NCBI RefSeq assembly: GCF_009362735.1
Contig: NZ_WHNP01000056.1
Coordinates: 1-51,073, forward strand
From: Paraburkholderia franconis
GTDB lineage: Bacteria; Pseudomonadota; Gammaproteobacteria; Burkholderiales; Burkholderiaceae
Reading direction: 5' to 3'
DNA length: 51,073 nucleotides
Part shown: positions 33,991-42,413 of the stretch, in pieces
How positions within the stretch are numbered: position 1 is the first letter of the stretch
Layout of the letters: each line of letters begins with the position of its first letter
Program-made: the position numbers and the translations under genes
The notes under the pieces: model-generated
Told to the model about the DNA's origin: nothing
The model's input: the letters and a program-made list of their open reading frames with translations, nothing else
Database searches by the model: none

Positions 33991-34800
33991 ATGGAAGCGG
34001 CAACCAGTTATCTCTTCGTGCCCGGTGAGCGCGCCGAACGATTCGACAAGGCGCTTGCGAGCGGCGCAGACCGCGTGATTCTCGATCTCGAAGACGCCGT
34101 GCTGCCCGAGGCGAAATCGCTGGCGCGCGATACGCTGCACAACTGGCTCGAACAGCATGGCGCCGATTCGCGCGTGCTGGTGCGCGTCAACGGCGTGGAA
34201 ACGCCGTGGCATGGCGACGACGTTCGCCTTGCCGCGCTGCCGGGCGTGGCCGGCATCATGCTGCCGAAGGCCGAGCGCGCGAGCGATCTCGCGCATGTCC
34301 GCGCCAGGTTGCGTGAATCGCAGGCGCTCTATGCGCTGATTGAAAGCGTAGATGCCATCGTGCGGCTGCGCGAGATTGCAGCAGCGGCGGGACTGACGCG
34401 TCTCGCGTTCGGCTCATTCGACTTTTGCTCGGACGCGGGCATCGGCGACGACCGTGCAGCGCTCGATCCGGTGCGCACGCAACTGGTGATCGAGTCGCGC
34501 CATGCGAGGCTGCCGGCGCCCGTCGATGGCGTGACGCTGGCGATCGGCGACGACGCCGCGCTCGCCGAGGACGTTCTCCACGCGCGGATGTTCGGCATGG
34601 GAGCGAAGCTGTGCATCCATCCGCGCCAGGTGGGTGTGGTGAAACGCGGCTTCCTGCCGACCGACGCCGAATGCGCGTGGGCGCGCCGCGTACTCGCCGC
34701 AATCGCGCAAAGCGGTGCGGGCGCAATCGCTGTGGACGGCAAACTGGTTGACCGTCCCGTGGTCGAGCGTGCGAAGATGATCATCGCGCGGGCTGCCTGA
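33991..34800 (+). CDS. ccl: CitE-like lyase, probable citramalyl-CoA lyase
   Basis: A 269-residue CitE/HpcH-type lyase. Seen: SYLFVPGERAERFDKALASG at the N-terminus, VILDLEDAV with the metal-binding acidic residues, VRVNG, LIES and KLCIHPRQV. It should split citramalyl-CoA into acetyl-CoA and pyruvate, the last step of itaconate catabolism. It follows the GntR gene by 59 bases and ends the operon. Malyl-CoA or beta-methylmalyl-CoA lyase activity is the main alternative. Confidence 0.82.
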   Translation: MEAATSYLFVPGERAERFDKALASGADRVILDLEDAVLPEAKSLARDTLHNWLEQHGADSRVLVRVNGVETPWHGDDVRLAALPGVAGIMLPKAERASDLAHVRARLRESQALYALIESVDAIVRLREIAAAAGLTRLAFGSFDFCSDAGIGDDRAALDPVRTQLVIESRHARLPAPVDGVTLAIGDDAALAEDVLHARMFGMGAKLCIHPRQVGVVKRGFLPTDAECAWARRVLAAIAQSGAGAIAVDGKLVDRPVVERAKMIIARAA

Positions 34801-35121
34801 GAGGGAGCATCGCCCCGACTTGCTAAGCAGAGTTCGGACGTGTGGCCCATTGCTGTGCGGAAGGGTACTTATTTGATGCTGTTACGTCTCCGGCCCTGCA
34901 CCGCATGGCGGTTGCGCTAGCAACTTCCTGGTGAACACCTGATTGCCAACGGAGCCTAGCTTTAAAAAAATCGATATAGTTGGGCCGGTGCGTGATACGC
35001 ATCAAGGCTCGCGGCTGAGACCTAACTCGATTTGGCATAAAAACCGTGACACCCGGATCCATCCGACTGCTGCCCGATATGTTGTCTCTGGTCTGTTGTG
35101 CAAAAGCGGCGCAGAGCGGGC
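34801..35121. other. intergenic, nothing recognised
   Basis: About 320 bases between the end of the itaconate operon and the IS66 fragment. It is less GC-rich than the operon and has no open frame of note on either strand, no T-run hairpin and no repeat I can support. Confidence 0.4.
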
Positions 35122-35162
35122 GTAAGCGTTGCCCGAGTACCGTCTAGACCGATGGCGCCAAA

Positions 35163-35621
35163 GTGGACACAGTAGGCCCCACCAAACGAGTGGTGGAGAC
35201 TACTTTGTCACCTGAGATAGCAACAGCAGCGAAACGGACGCGTAAAGGTACCCCCAACCACCCCATCGAGTTTCGGCGAGAACTCGCAAAGCTCGCCCGT
35301 GAACCGGGTGTCTCGGTCGCACGGCTGGCTCTGGAACACGGGGCCAATACGAATCTGTTGTTCAAATGGCGCCGGGCCTATCAAGCGGGACAGTACGAGT
35401 CGCCGACACTGTTGCCGGTAGAAGTGGCGCACGAGGAACGCACGATTGAGAACGCGGCTGCGTTGCCCGTTCAGTCGCAGAGCAAGGCCTTCCCGGTCGT
35501 CGCAGGAGTGATTGAGATTTGCGTCGGCATCGCACGCGTGCGTATCGAGGGCACGCCCGACGCAGCCACGCTGCGTGTTGTGTTGCGTACGTTGCGTGCC
35601 GCTGCGGAGGCTGAGACGTGA
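35163..35621 (+). CDS. tnpA: IS66 accessory protein TnpA
   Basis: A protein of up to 152 residues of the IS66 OrfA/TnpA type: a MerR-like or HTH_21-like start with HPIEFRRELAKLAREPGVSV then LALEHGANTNLLFKWRRAYQ, a variable middle, and a C-terminal IARVRIEGTPDAATLRVVLR segment. Start is uncertain: GTG at 35163 gives full length, no strong ribosome site is seen. It overlaps tnpB by ATGA-type spacing, as usual for IS66. Confidence 0.8.
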   Translation: MDTVGPTKRVVETTLSPEIATAAKRTRKGTPNHPIEFRRELAKLAREPGVSVARLALEHGANTNLLFKWRRAYQAGQYESPTLLPVEVAHEERTIENAAALPVQSQSKAFPVVAGVIEICVGIARVRIEGTPDAATLRVVLRTLRAAAEAET

Positions 35622-35965
35622 TTGGTCTTCCTGCCGGCACGCGTGTGTGGCTGGCTGCTGGCGTGACCGACATGCGGGCCGGATTCAACAGTCTCGCCGC
35701 CAAGGTGCAGACCGTGCTGGACCGCGATCCGTTCTGCGGGCACGTCTTCGTGTTTCGCGGCAAACGCGGCGACCTGCTCAAAGTGCTGTGGTGGAGTGGC
35801 GATGGCATGTGCCTGCTGATGAAGCGACTCGAGAAGGGGCGCTTCGTATGGCCTCAAGCCGACGGTGGCGTTATATGCCTGAGCCCGGCGCAACTATCAA
35901 TGCTGCTGGAAGGCGTCGACTGGCGGCAACCGACGAGAACAGCACGACCCACCTCAGCGTTGTAA
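35618..35965 (+). CDS. tnpB: IS66 accessory protein TnpB
   Basis: A 115-residue IS66 Orf2/TnpB protein, complete. Seen: MIGLPAGTRVWLAAGVTDMR, the family core FVFRGKRGDLLKVLWWSGDG and RLEKGRFVWP. Its role in IS66 transposition is accessory and not well defined. The partner tnpC is missing. Confidence 0.9.
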   Translation: MIGLPAGTRVWLAAGVTDMRAGFNSLAAKVQTVLDRDPFCGHVFVFRGKRGDLLKVLWWSGDGMCLLMKRLEKGRFVWPQADGGVICLSPAQLSMLLEGVDWRQPTRTARPTSAL

Positions 35966-36005
35966 ACGTCGTTGCTGGCGCGTAAACTGCCTGCATGACG
36001 CGCGC

Positions 36006-36334
36006 GAACGTCAGGCATGTATTCGTCAAAGCCGGCGCCCGGGTGAACAACCGCGCCGAAAACAGTCATCAGCCCACGCGGGAACGCGAGCGTCGGATGC
36101 GTGGTTTCCGAGTCCCTCAACGCACCCAGGCGCTCCTGTCGAGCTTCGGCCCGATCCGGCAGCACTTTGCGCTCAAGAGACATTTGCTACGCGCCTCCCT
36201 TTATCGCAACCCGCTCGCCGCGCGCTTTGTCGCATGGCGTCACTTCACTGAGCTCACCCAAGGTTCGTCCGCTTTCTGAGGGAACGGGCTCCCTCTCCGT
36301 CATTGCGTCGCGAACAACTCAACGTGACAGCGCC
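36006..36334 (+). repeat. IS6-family end, right copy of the 329-bp direct repeat
   Basis: Near-identical to 24867-25195, same orientation, with only scattered substitutions. It ends at the same IS terminus (ACGTGACAGCGCC, to 36334), beyond which a DUF2252 gene starts mid-protein. On its left it joins the IS66 fragment. The encoded piece is again the C-terminus of an IS6-type transposase, without the catalytic N-terminal part, so this copy is inactive. Confidence 0.75.
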
Positions 36335-36817
36335 ATGAGGCGCTCTTCATGGCCGACGGAGAAAGCCCATTATTCCTGCAACTCAAGGAGGCAAGGGCTT
36401 CCGTGCTGGAGGGCTATCTTCCCGCAAGCCAGTACCCGAACCATCGCCAGTGCGTGGTGACTGGTCAGCGGCTGTTGCAGTCGGCCAGCGATATCTTTTT
36501 TGGGTTGGTCCAAGATGCATCACACGGGCAACGATTTCTATGTCAGGCAGTTGCGCGACATGAAAGGTGCATTCGATTTCACTACGTTCGACGTCGAAGA
36601 TCTCGCCGAGTATGCAGTGTCGTGCGGCACCGCATTGGCCCAATCGATGGCGAAAGCGGGGGACCCCGCGCTGATCAGCGGATATGTAGGCAAGTCGGCC
36701 GCGTTCGACGAAGCTATCGAGCGGTTCGCGCTGGCCTACGCTGAGCAGAATGAGGCGGACTGGACCATGCTGAAATCAGCCGTCGAGGCGGGGAGAATTC
36801 AGGCTACGCGTGAATGA
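36335..36817 (+). pseudogene. DUF2252 protein, N-terminus lost and frameshifted
   Basis: The C-terminal part of a DUF2252 protein (normally about 400-450 residues): SPLFLQLKEARASVLEGYLP then NHRQCVVTGQRLLQSASDIF in one frame, and LGW, DFYVRQLRDMKGAFDF, AQSMAKAGDPALISGYVGKS and YAEQNEADW in the next. The switch falls in a run of six T at 36496-36501; one T fewer would restore SDIFLGW. The missing N-terminal part was removed where the IS6 end (36334) joins. Confidence 0.75.
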
Positions 36818-36975
36818 GTATTTTGCGAATCGCTCGCGAGATGTCTCGCGAAACGCAGCCATCATTGAAATCGAAGCGGATACCACGCGGACCGGCTTGC
36901 GTTGGCGTGACCGCCGGCGGCGGATAAGCAACACCGCTGCCGGCTGATGAAGATAGACGGCGACCAGCAGGGGGC

Positions 36976-37053
36976 TTACTTCTCAAGCGCATGGTCGATC
37001 AACACGCAGATGAAGAGCACATAGCAAAGAAACGCGAGCGGGCCGCTATTCAT
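36976..37053 (-). CDS. possible 25-residue membrane peptide
   Basis: Starting five bases after the response regulator stop on the same strand, ATG at 37053 opens a 25-codon frame encoding MNSGPLAFLCYVLFICVLID followed by HALEK and a TAA stop. It has an ATGAGGTCG ribosome-site-like lead (overlapping the regulator stop), a single hydrophobic span and a charged tail, which is how genuine single-helix microproteins look. No family is recognised, and a chance frame cannot be excluded. Confidence 0.35.
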   Translation of the reverse strand: MNSGPLAFLCYVLFICVLIDHALEK

Positions 37054-37058
37054 CGACC

Positions 37059-37721
37059 TCATGCGAGCTTCCCGATGCGGTAACCTACTCCACGCACATT
37101 GTGGATTGCATCTCCTCCCAATTTGCGCCGCAGATTGTGGACATGCACCTGGATGGCGTTACTTTCGATCTCCTCGTTCCACCCGTATAGACGTTCCTCG
37201 AGTTGCGCGCGCGTGACGACGATCGTCGGATCGCGCATCAGCTCCTGCAGCAGTGCGAACTCTCGCGTCGTCACCGATACCTCCTTATCGCGTAACCACA
37301 CGCGGTGTTGCGCAGGATCGAGCCGCAGCGCACCTGCTTGAAGTAACGGTTGCACGCGCCCCGTCTGGTGACGGATCACGACACGGATGCGTGCCAGCAG
37401 TTCATCGAGTGCGAACGGTTTGACGATGTAATCGTCGGCGCCTCCGTCCAGGCCCGCAACGGCTTTCGGAACGGCATGGCGGGGTGTAGTCACAATCACG
37501 GACGTCGCGTCATTTCGCTGCCGCAACCTTGCGAGCAGAATCAGCCCGTCATCTCCGGACAGACCGATATCGAACAGGACCAAGCCATACGAGGTCATGC
37601 GAAGCGCAAGCATGGCCGATTCTGCGTCCCTCACCGAGTCGACGGCGAACCCCTCCTTGTGCAATCCGAGCTTCAAATCACCGTCTATCAACGCGTCAGG
37701 TCCCACGACCAATATGCGCAT
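37059..37721 (-). CDS. OmpR/PhoB-family response regulator with altered acid pocket
   Basis: A 220-residue response regulator with receiver (1-120) and winged-helix domain (about 125-220: VTTREFALLQELMRDPTIVV, then AIQVHVHNLRRKLGGDAIHN). The phosphoacceptor Asp is present in VLFDIGLSGDDG and Lys in VKPFA, but the acid pocket that binds Mg2+ reads MRILVVGPDALIDG where relatives have ED or DD, so Gly7-Pro8 replace both acidic residues. No histidine kinase follows. It may work without normal phosphorylation or be decaying. It is a paralogue of the frameshifted gene at 42906. Confidence 0.88.
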   Translation of the reverse strand: MRILVVGPDALIDGDLKLGLHKEGFAVDSVRDAESAMLALRMTSYGLVLFDIGLSGDDGLILLARLRQRNDATSVIVTTPRHAVPKAVAGLDGGADDYIVKPFALDELLARIRVVIRHQTGRVQPLLQAGALRLDPAQHRVWLRDKEVSVTTREFALLQELMRDPTIVVTRAQLEERLYGWNEEIESNAIQVHVHNLRRKLGGDAIHNVRGVGYRIGKLA

Positions 37722-38685
37722 GGCACTCCCCGTTTTTCACTCCACAGTCCGTCAATGATTTAGACACGACATGTTATGACTGGAGTGGCCGCCCCGTGAC
37801 TGCCCCTCAGCGCACCGCGGGCTGTCGCCTCGTTGAGCGCGTTGGCAGCGGACTCGACCACCCGAACGCAGGACCGGTTCGTCACTTTTCTTGCCTTCTC
37901 ACTGCCCACTCGTTCTCACTGCATCAACCAGGCATATTGAGAAACGCTCGGTACAGAACGACCGCAATAGAACTGGAGAATTTCATCGCCGTCGACAGCG
38001 AATGCGATCTCCAGATAGCTGGTTCAGACAGCTTGGCGCGCGGCCGGTACCGCACACAAAGTGGAAGAGGCTAACGACGAAACCATAAGGGATGGTTAAC
38101 GCGCTAATCATTAGCATGTGAATTGCAACACATTAAGATTTGCCGCGTTTTTGAAAGCTGACAGGTGCTCGGTTGAATTCCCTGGCCATTAGCCCGTTAA
38201 AGCAGATCGCACGGTCAGTACTTTTCTCTTCTCTTTACGTTTTCCTTTATTTGCAACACGAGGAAGCCCACTCTGCCACCTTTGTAGCGGCAGACACAAC
38301 GAATGGCTCTCAGCCTGTCTACGTGGTGCTTTGCGGCGCACAGCATCGCAGTTTTGTCACAAACGGGACAGCTCGATGGCGACCTGACCGATAACCTTCG
38401 ATTATTTAAACGGTTTTCACGCATAACCTCGCTTTTATCATGCGCATAAAATTATTCGATTGTCATAAAGCCGAGCGCGCCGTCAAAGTTCGATCCGGAA
38501 CCAGTTGGCGCCTGCAGCGCATCCCCGGCGGACAGCGTTCATCTGGACGCCGCAACGGTCTGCCGGAGATGGCGACCGGGGTGGATCTGAAGCTTCATCT
38601 TCTCGTTCAAAAGCATCGACCTTCTGCGCCGAATTCTTTATTACAAAATTCGCACTACAAAGTATTAATAACGTAAGGAGAGGTT
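37722..38685. other. long intergenic region ahead of the porin
   Basis: About 960 bases between the divergent response regulator and porin. From about 38080 to 38685 it is clearly AT-richer than its surroundings. It contains GCTAATCATTAGC (38103-38115), a perfect 6-base palindrome. One frame at 38173-38394 encodes a hydrophobic start (QIARSVLFSSLYVFLYLQHE) but has no family and a weak start, so I do not call it. The region probably holds porin promoter control sites. Confidence 0.45.
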
Positions 38686-39834
38686 GTGAGACATTTCAGG
38701 TTTAGAGCAATTTCCATTGTGGCGCTGACGTTTTCTGTGCCTGCTGCAGTACATGCACAGAGCAGTGTCACGCTATACGGCTCGATCGACGAATCCGTCG
38801 CCTACTACAACAACACCGGCGGTCATTCTCTCGTGGCGATGCAAAACGGCGACAACGCAGCGACTAATTGGGGACTCAAAGGCAAGGAAGAACTAGGCGG
38901 CGGTCTGAACGCGATCTTCACTCTAGAAAGCTCATTCGACATCACCCGTGGATCGCTTTCGGGTAATCGCATTTTCGCCCACCAGGCGACGGTTGGTCTC
39001 GCCGACGATTCCTATGGAACGTTAACCATGGGACGGCAGTTCGATCCAACCGTCGACCTGGTCCAGCCGATTACCGGCGACAGCTTTGCGGGACCTGCTT
39101 TCACCACACCAGGCGATGCTGACAACAACGACAACTCGGTATGGATCAATAGCTCGATCAAATATGCGAGCCCGACGTACGCCGGCTTCCAGTACGAGTT
39201 GATGTACGGATTCGGCGGAATCGCTGGCAATACGACGGGCGGCCACTCGTATGGGGCGGCCGCGTCGTACAACAACGGGGGGTTGACGCTTGCCACCGGT
39301 TATTTGTTCTCGAAGAACGATGTGAACGGCAATGGCGCGGCAGACCTCACTCAGACCAATTCGGTGGTGCCTCTTTTCGGCGCGACACCGTTGTTCGGTT
39401 CGCGTCAGATCTTCCAGGTCGCCGCGCAGTACGTCGTCGGCAGTCTGACCGCGAACATCCGCTACAGCAACGCACAGTACAAGCCGTACATGAACTACGG
39501 CGCGTTCAACCGTACACAGAAATTCAACGTCGGCGGCGCGGCTCTCCAGTACCAGTTCAACCCCGCGCTGACGGGCTCACTCAGCTACGTGTACACGCGC
39601 TCAAGCGGTGCGTCGTCCGCAACGTACAACAACTTCGGAGTAAACGGCGCCTACTCGTTGAGCAAGCGCACGAGCCTCTATGCATCTGTCGCGTATTCCC
39701 ACGCGAGCGGCACGACGTTCAGCGAAGACGGCTCCGCAATCGTCGCGGCAGGCGGCACGGTGGGCGATCTTGCGGCGAGCTCGAGCACGCGCTCGCAGGT
39801 CGTGGCGATCCTCGGCATTACGCACAAATTCTGA
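38686..39834 (+). CDS. general outer membrane porin (Burkholderia type)
   Basis: A 382-residue trimeric beta-barrel porin. Seen: signal peptide ending SVPAAVHA-QSS, the invariant first strand SSVTLYGSIDES, the loop-3 region GTLTMGRQFDP, and the C-terminal strand ending in Phe (VVAILGITHKF), needed for barrel assembly. It starts with GTG after AAGGAGAGG. It lies with the beta-propeller protein and the OFA carrier, both also linked to small-acid uptake, so it may serve the outer membrane step for the same solute. Confidence 0.92.
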   Translation: MRHFRFRAISIVALTFSVPAAVHAQSSVTLYGSIDESVAYYNNTGGHSLVAMQNGDNAATNWGLKGKEELGGGLNAIFTLESSFDITRGSLSGNRIFAHQATVGLADDSYGTLTMGRQFDPTVDLVQPITGDSFAGPAFTTPGDADNNDNSVWINSSIKYASPTYAGFQYELMYGFGGIAGNTTGGHSYGAAASYNNGGLTLATGYLFSKNDVNGNGAADLTQTNSVVPLFGATPLFGSRQIFQVAAQYVVGSLTANIRYSNAQYKPYMNYGAFNRTQKFNVGGAALQYQFNPALTGSLSYVYTRSSGASSATYNNFGVNGAYSLSKRTSLYASVAYSHASGTTFSEDGSAIVAAGGTVGDLAASSSTRSQVVAILGITHKF

Positions 39835-39895
39835 CGTCGGATTCAACGTAGTCGATAAAACCAACCAAAACGCAGTCATTTCCTATGGAGGCAAC

Positions 39896-40888
39896 ATGGC
39901 TTTTCTCAAGCACAAGGCGTTGACAATTTGTCTCGCAGCAATGGGGTTGTGCGCAATCGCGGTCCACGCGCAGACGTCGCAGTACCAGCTCGTCAAGACG
40001 ATTGACCTGCCCGGAACCAAAGGCGGTCACGGCGATTGGGTCACCTACGACAAGGACACCCACGCGGTTTGGTTGTCCCAGTCGCCCAATCACAATGTCG
40101 TCGTGATCGACGCAAAGACCATGGCTGTCAAAAAGACGCTCTCAGGCGTCGATTCCGGTAACGGCATCGATTTCGACGCAAACCACGCCTATGTCACGGA
40201 CGCGACGACTGGCAAGCTGATCATCTATGACAAACACTCGTTCGACCGGATCGCTGCTGTCGACACCGGAGGAAAAACCCCCGACGGTGTGAATGTCGAC
40301 ACGAAGTCGGGCACGATTCTGATCGCGAACGACGACAGCAATAACGAATCGATTTTTGATCCGAAGTCGCCGTACAAGCTAACTGCAACGTTCAAGCTGA
40401 AGCCCGAAGACGACAAGGACGGACCGGACGTCGCGCTGTACGTTGCCTCCACCGACCGCCTGTATCAGCCCGTTGGCGGGAAGATCGACGTGATCAATCC
40501 GAATACCCACGAGATCGAAGCGGTGTGGGAGTTCGGTTTGAAGAGTGCCGCGAAGGGCGGTGTCTACGACAGCAAGACGAATCACCTGATTTTCGGCACC
40601 AGCGACAAGAAGATGCTTGTCGTGGACCCGACAACGGGCAAGCCGGTCACGACCATCGGCGTCGCTGGCGCCGTCGACCAGACGGCGATCGATACGGACA
40701 AGCGTCGCGCGTTCATCGGCGACAAGACCGGCAACCTTGAGGTGATCGATCTGGATTTGAATCAGGTCGTCGATCACATCCGTACCGAGCCCAAGGTCCA
40801 CACGCTGACGGTCGATACGGCAACCCATCGCGTCTACGTCTATCTCAACGAAAGCAACAAGGTCGGGGTATACGAGCAGAAGTCCTGA
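39896..40888 (+). CDS. secreted YncE-like beta-propeller protein
   Basis: A 330-residue exported protein: signal peptide ending AIAVHA-QTS, then repeated blades with the YVTN/YncE pattern, for example HNVVVIDAKTMAVKKTLSG, HAYVTDATTGKLIIYD, KKMLVVDPTTGKPVTTIG and GNLEVIDLDLNQVV. Such periplasmic seven-bladed propellers are of unclear role; some bind DNA or ligands, others act as lactonases. TATGGAGGC precedes the ATG. It starts 61 bases after the porin and 145 bases before the carrier, suggesting one transcription unit. Confidence 0.82.
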   Translation: MAFLKHKALTICLAAMGLCAIAVHAQTSQYQLVKTIDLPGTKGGHGDWVTYDKDTHAVWLSQSPNHNVVVIDAKTMAVKKTLSGVDSGNGIDFDANHAYVTDATTGKLIIYDKHSFDRIAAVDTGGKTPDGVNVDTKSGTILIANDDSNNESIFDPKSPYKLTATFKLKPEDDKDGPDVALYVASTDRLYQPVGGKIDVINPNTHEIEAVWEFGLKSAAKGGVYDSKTNHLIFGTSDKKMLVVDPTTGKPVTTIGVAGAVDQTAIDTDKRRAFIGDKTGNLEVIDLDLNQVVDHIRTEPKVHTLTVDTATHRVYVYLNESNKVGVYEQKS

Positions 40889-41033
40889 TATCGCACACCG
40901 GTTTCGGGTCGCGCGGCAGCATGGCCGCCTGCGTTACCCGTACGGCGCCTACGCTGCATGAAACAAGGTGCGGCGCGCAGGATCGCAGCATCGCGCGCCG
41001 TCACCCGATCTTTATTTTGTAGGAGATTTCGTC

Positions 41034-42326
41034 ATGTCATCCGCTGCTTCGCGGGCAGGCAAACCCTTCCTGGGAAACCGGTGGACTCAACTGTTCATCG
41101 GCATTGCCTGCATGGCGCTCGTCGCCAACCTGCAATATGCGTGGACACTTTTCGTTATCCCGATGAAAACGCAGAATCTTTGGACCGCTGCTGAGGTTCA
41201 GACGGCGTTCTCCATCTTCATTCTGATCGAAACGTGGCTCGTGCCGATCGAGGGCTGGCTTGTCGACCGCTTCGGCCCGCGCCCCGTCGTCATGGCTGGC
41301 GCAATCTTCGTCGCGCTAAGCTGGGTGATCGATTCTTTCGCTACGACGTTGCCCGTTCTCTATGTCGCTTCAGTCATTGCAGGCCTTGGAGCTGGCTGCG
41401 TATACGGCACCTGCGTCGGCAATGCGCTGAAGTGGTTCCCGGACCGCCGCGGGCTCGCCGCCGGACTGACCGCGGCGGGCTTCGGCGCGGGTGCCGCACT
41501 GACGGTAATTCCGATCGCGAACATGATTCACAATTCGGGGTATCGGCAGACGTTCTTCGTGTTCGGCGTAATCCAGGGCATCGCGATCTTCATTCTGAGC
41601 ATTGCGTTGATTCGCCCTGATCCGGGCCCCGGCATCAAGCCGGTCGCGCGCGTCGTGACGAGCAAGGTCGACTACACGCCGGGACAGATGGTCAAAACAC
41701 CGCTCTTCTGGATGATCTACCTGCTATTCGTGCTCGTAGCCGCCGGCGGCCTGATCGCTACGGCGCAGCTCGGCCCGATTGCAAAGGCATTTGGCTTTGC
41801 GAAGCTGCCTGTGCAGTTCTTTGGTGCAACATTGCCTTTGCTGACGCTGGCGCTATCGATTGACAATCTGCTCAACGGGCTGACCCGACCCGTCTGCGGT
41901 CTTCTATCCGACAAGATCGGCCGAGAAAACACCATGCTGCTCGTGTTCGTTGGCGAGGGACTTGCGTTGCTCGGAATGAATGCATACGGCCACGATCCTT
42001 ACGCGTTCCTTATCTTCGCGCCACTCATCTTCTTGTGCTGGGGAGAGATCTTCTCGATCTTTCCGGCGATCTGCGCGGATACGTTCGGCAGCAAATACGC
42101 GTCGTCGAACGCGGGCACGCTCTATACGGCCAAGGGCACCGCATCGTTGCTCGTCCCGATTGCGTCGCTGTTGGCGGCAGGCGGATCATGGGAGCATGTG
42201 CTGATCGGCTCCGCCGTCGTGTCGGTCGTCGCGGGCGTGTCGGCCAAGTTTATTCTCGCGCCCATGCGAAAGCGCTGGTTCGCAGGCATGGGCGACGAGG
42301 TCGCTCCCGTCCTTCAGACTCAGTGA
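41034..42326 (+). CDS. OFA-family MFS transporter (oxalate/formate antiporter type)
   Basis: A 430-residue, 12-helix carrier of the oxalate:formate antiporter family. Seen: NLQYAWTLFVIPMKTQNLWT in helix 1, GLGAGCVYGTCVGNALKWFP with the family's YG..GNALKWFP motif, FPDRRGLAAGLTAAGFGAGA, and DKIGRENTMLL. TAGGAGA precedes the ATG at 41034. Oxalate is the best-known substrate, but other small acids are possible; no formyl-CoA transferase or oxalyl-CoA decarboxylase is present in the window. Confidence 0.88.
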   Translation: MSSAASRAGKPFLGNRWTQLFIGIACMALVANLQYAWTLFVIPMKTQNLWTAAEVQTAFSIFILIETWLVPIEGWLVDRFGPRPVVMAGAIFVALSWVIDSFATTLPVLYVASVIAGLGAGCVYGTCVGNALKWFPDRRGLAAGLTAAGFGAGAALTVIPIANMIHNSGYRQTFFVFGVIQGIAIFILSIALIRPDPGPGIKPVARVVTSKVDYTPGQMVKTPLFWMIYLLFVLVAAGGLIATAQLGPIAKAFGFAKLPVQFFGATLPLLTLALSIDNLLNGLTRPVCGLLSDKIGRENTMLLVFVGEGLALLGMNAYGHDPYAFLIFAPLIFLCWGEIFSIFPAICADTFGSKYASSNAGTLYTAKGTASLLVPIASLLAAGGSWEHVLIGSAVVSVVAGVSAKFILAPMRKRWFAGMGDEVAPVLQTQ

Positions 42327-42330
42327 GCGA

Positions 42331-42353
42331 GCCGCCAGCTCCATTCTGGCGGC
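42331..42353. terminator. hairpin between convergent genes
   Basis: GCCGCCAG (42331-42338) and CTGGCGGC (42346-42353) make a perfect 8-base stem with a 7-base loop, just after the carrier stop and before the end of the converging DUF4148 gene. No T-run is present, so termination strength is uncertain. Confidence 0.5.
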
Positions 42354-42413
42354 CTGGCGGGTGTGGGTGACGGAAAGCTGTCGTTCGCGGTGCCGACAAT
42401 TGCGCGAGCGTGG

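Larger units (their letters stand above)
35122..36005 (+). mobile_element. IS66-family element, 5' part
   Basis: The left part of an IS66 element: a GTAAGCG terminus at about 35122, tnpA (35163-35621) and tnpB (35618-35965). The tnpC transposase gene that should follow is missing: sequence switches to the IS6-type repeat at about 36000. The element is therefore truncated by the IS6 copy and cannot move by itself. Confidence 0.7.

Noticed and set aside
25503..34800. Interpretation as a methylcitrate (propionate) or ethylmalonyl-type pathway
   Set aside because: No methylcitrate synthase, methylisocitrate lyase or crotonyl-CoA carboxylase/reductase is present, while the MaoC, CoA-transferase and CitE set matches itaconate clusters.
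35854..36183. Minus-strand frame over the IS6 repeat, also present at 24814-25044
   Set aside because: It recurs only because the repeat recurs; the plus strand encodes the transposase C-terminus.
38173..38394. A 73-codon frame with a hydrophobic start in the porin upstream region
   Set aside because: No family, weak start context and AT-rich background; a chance frame is more likely.
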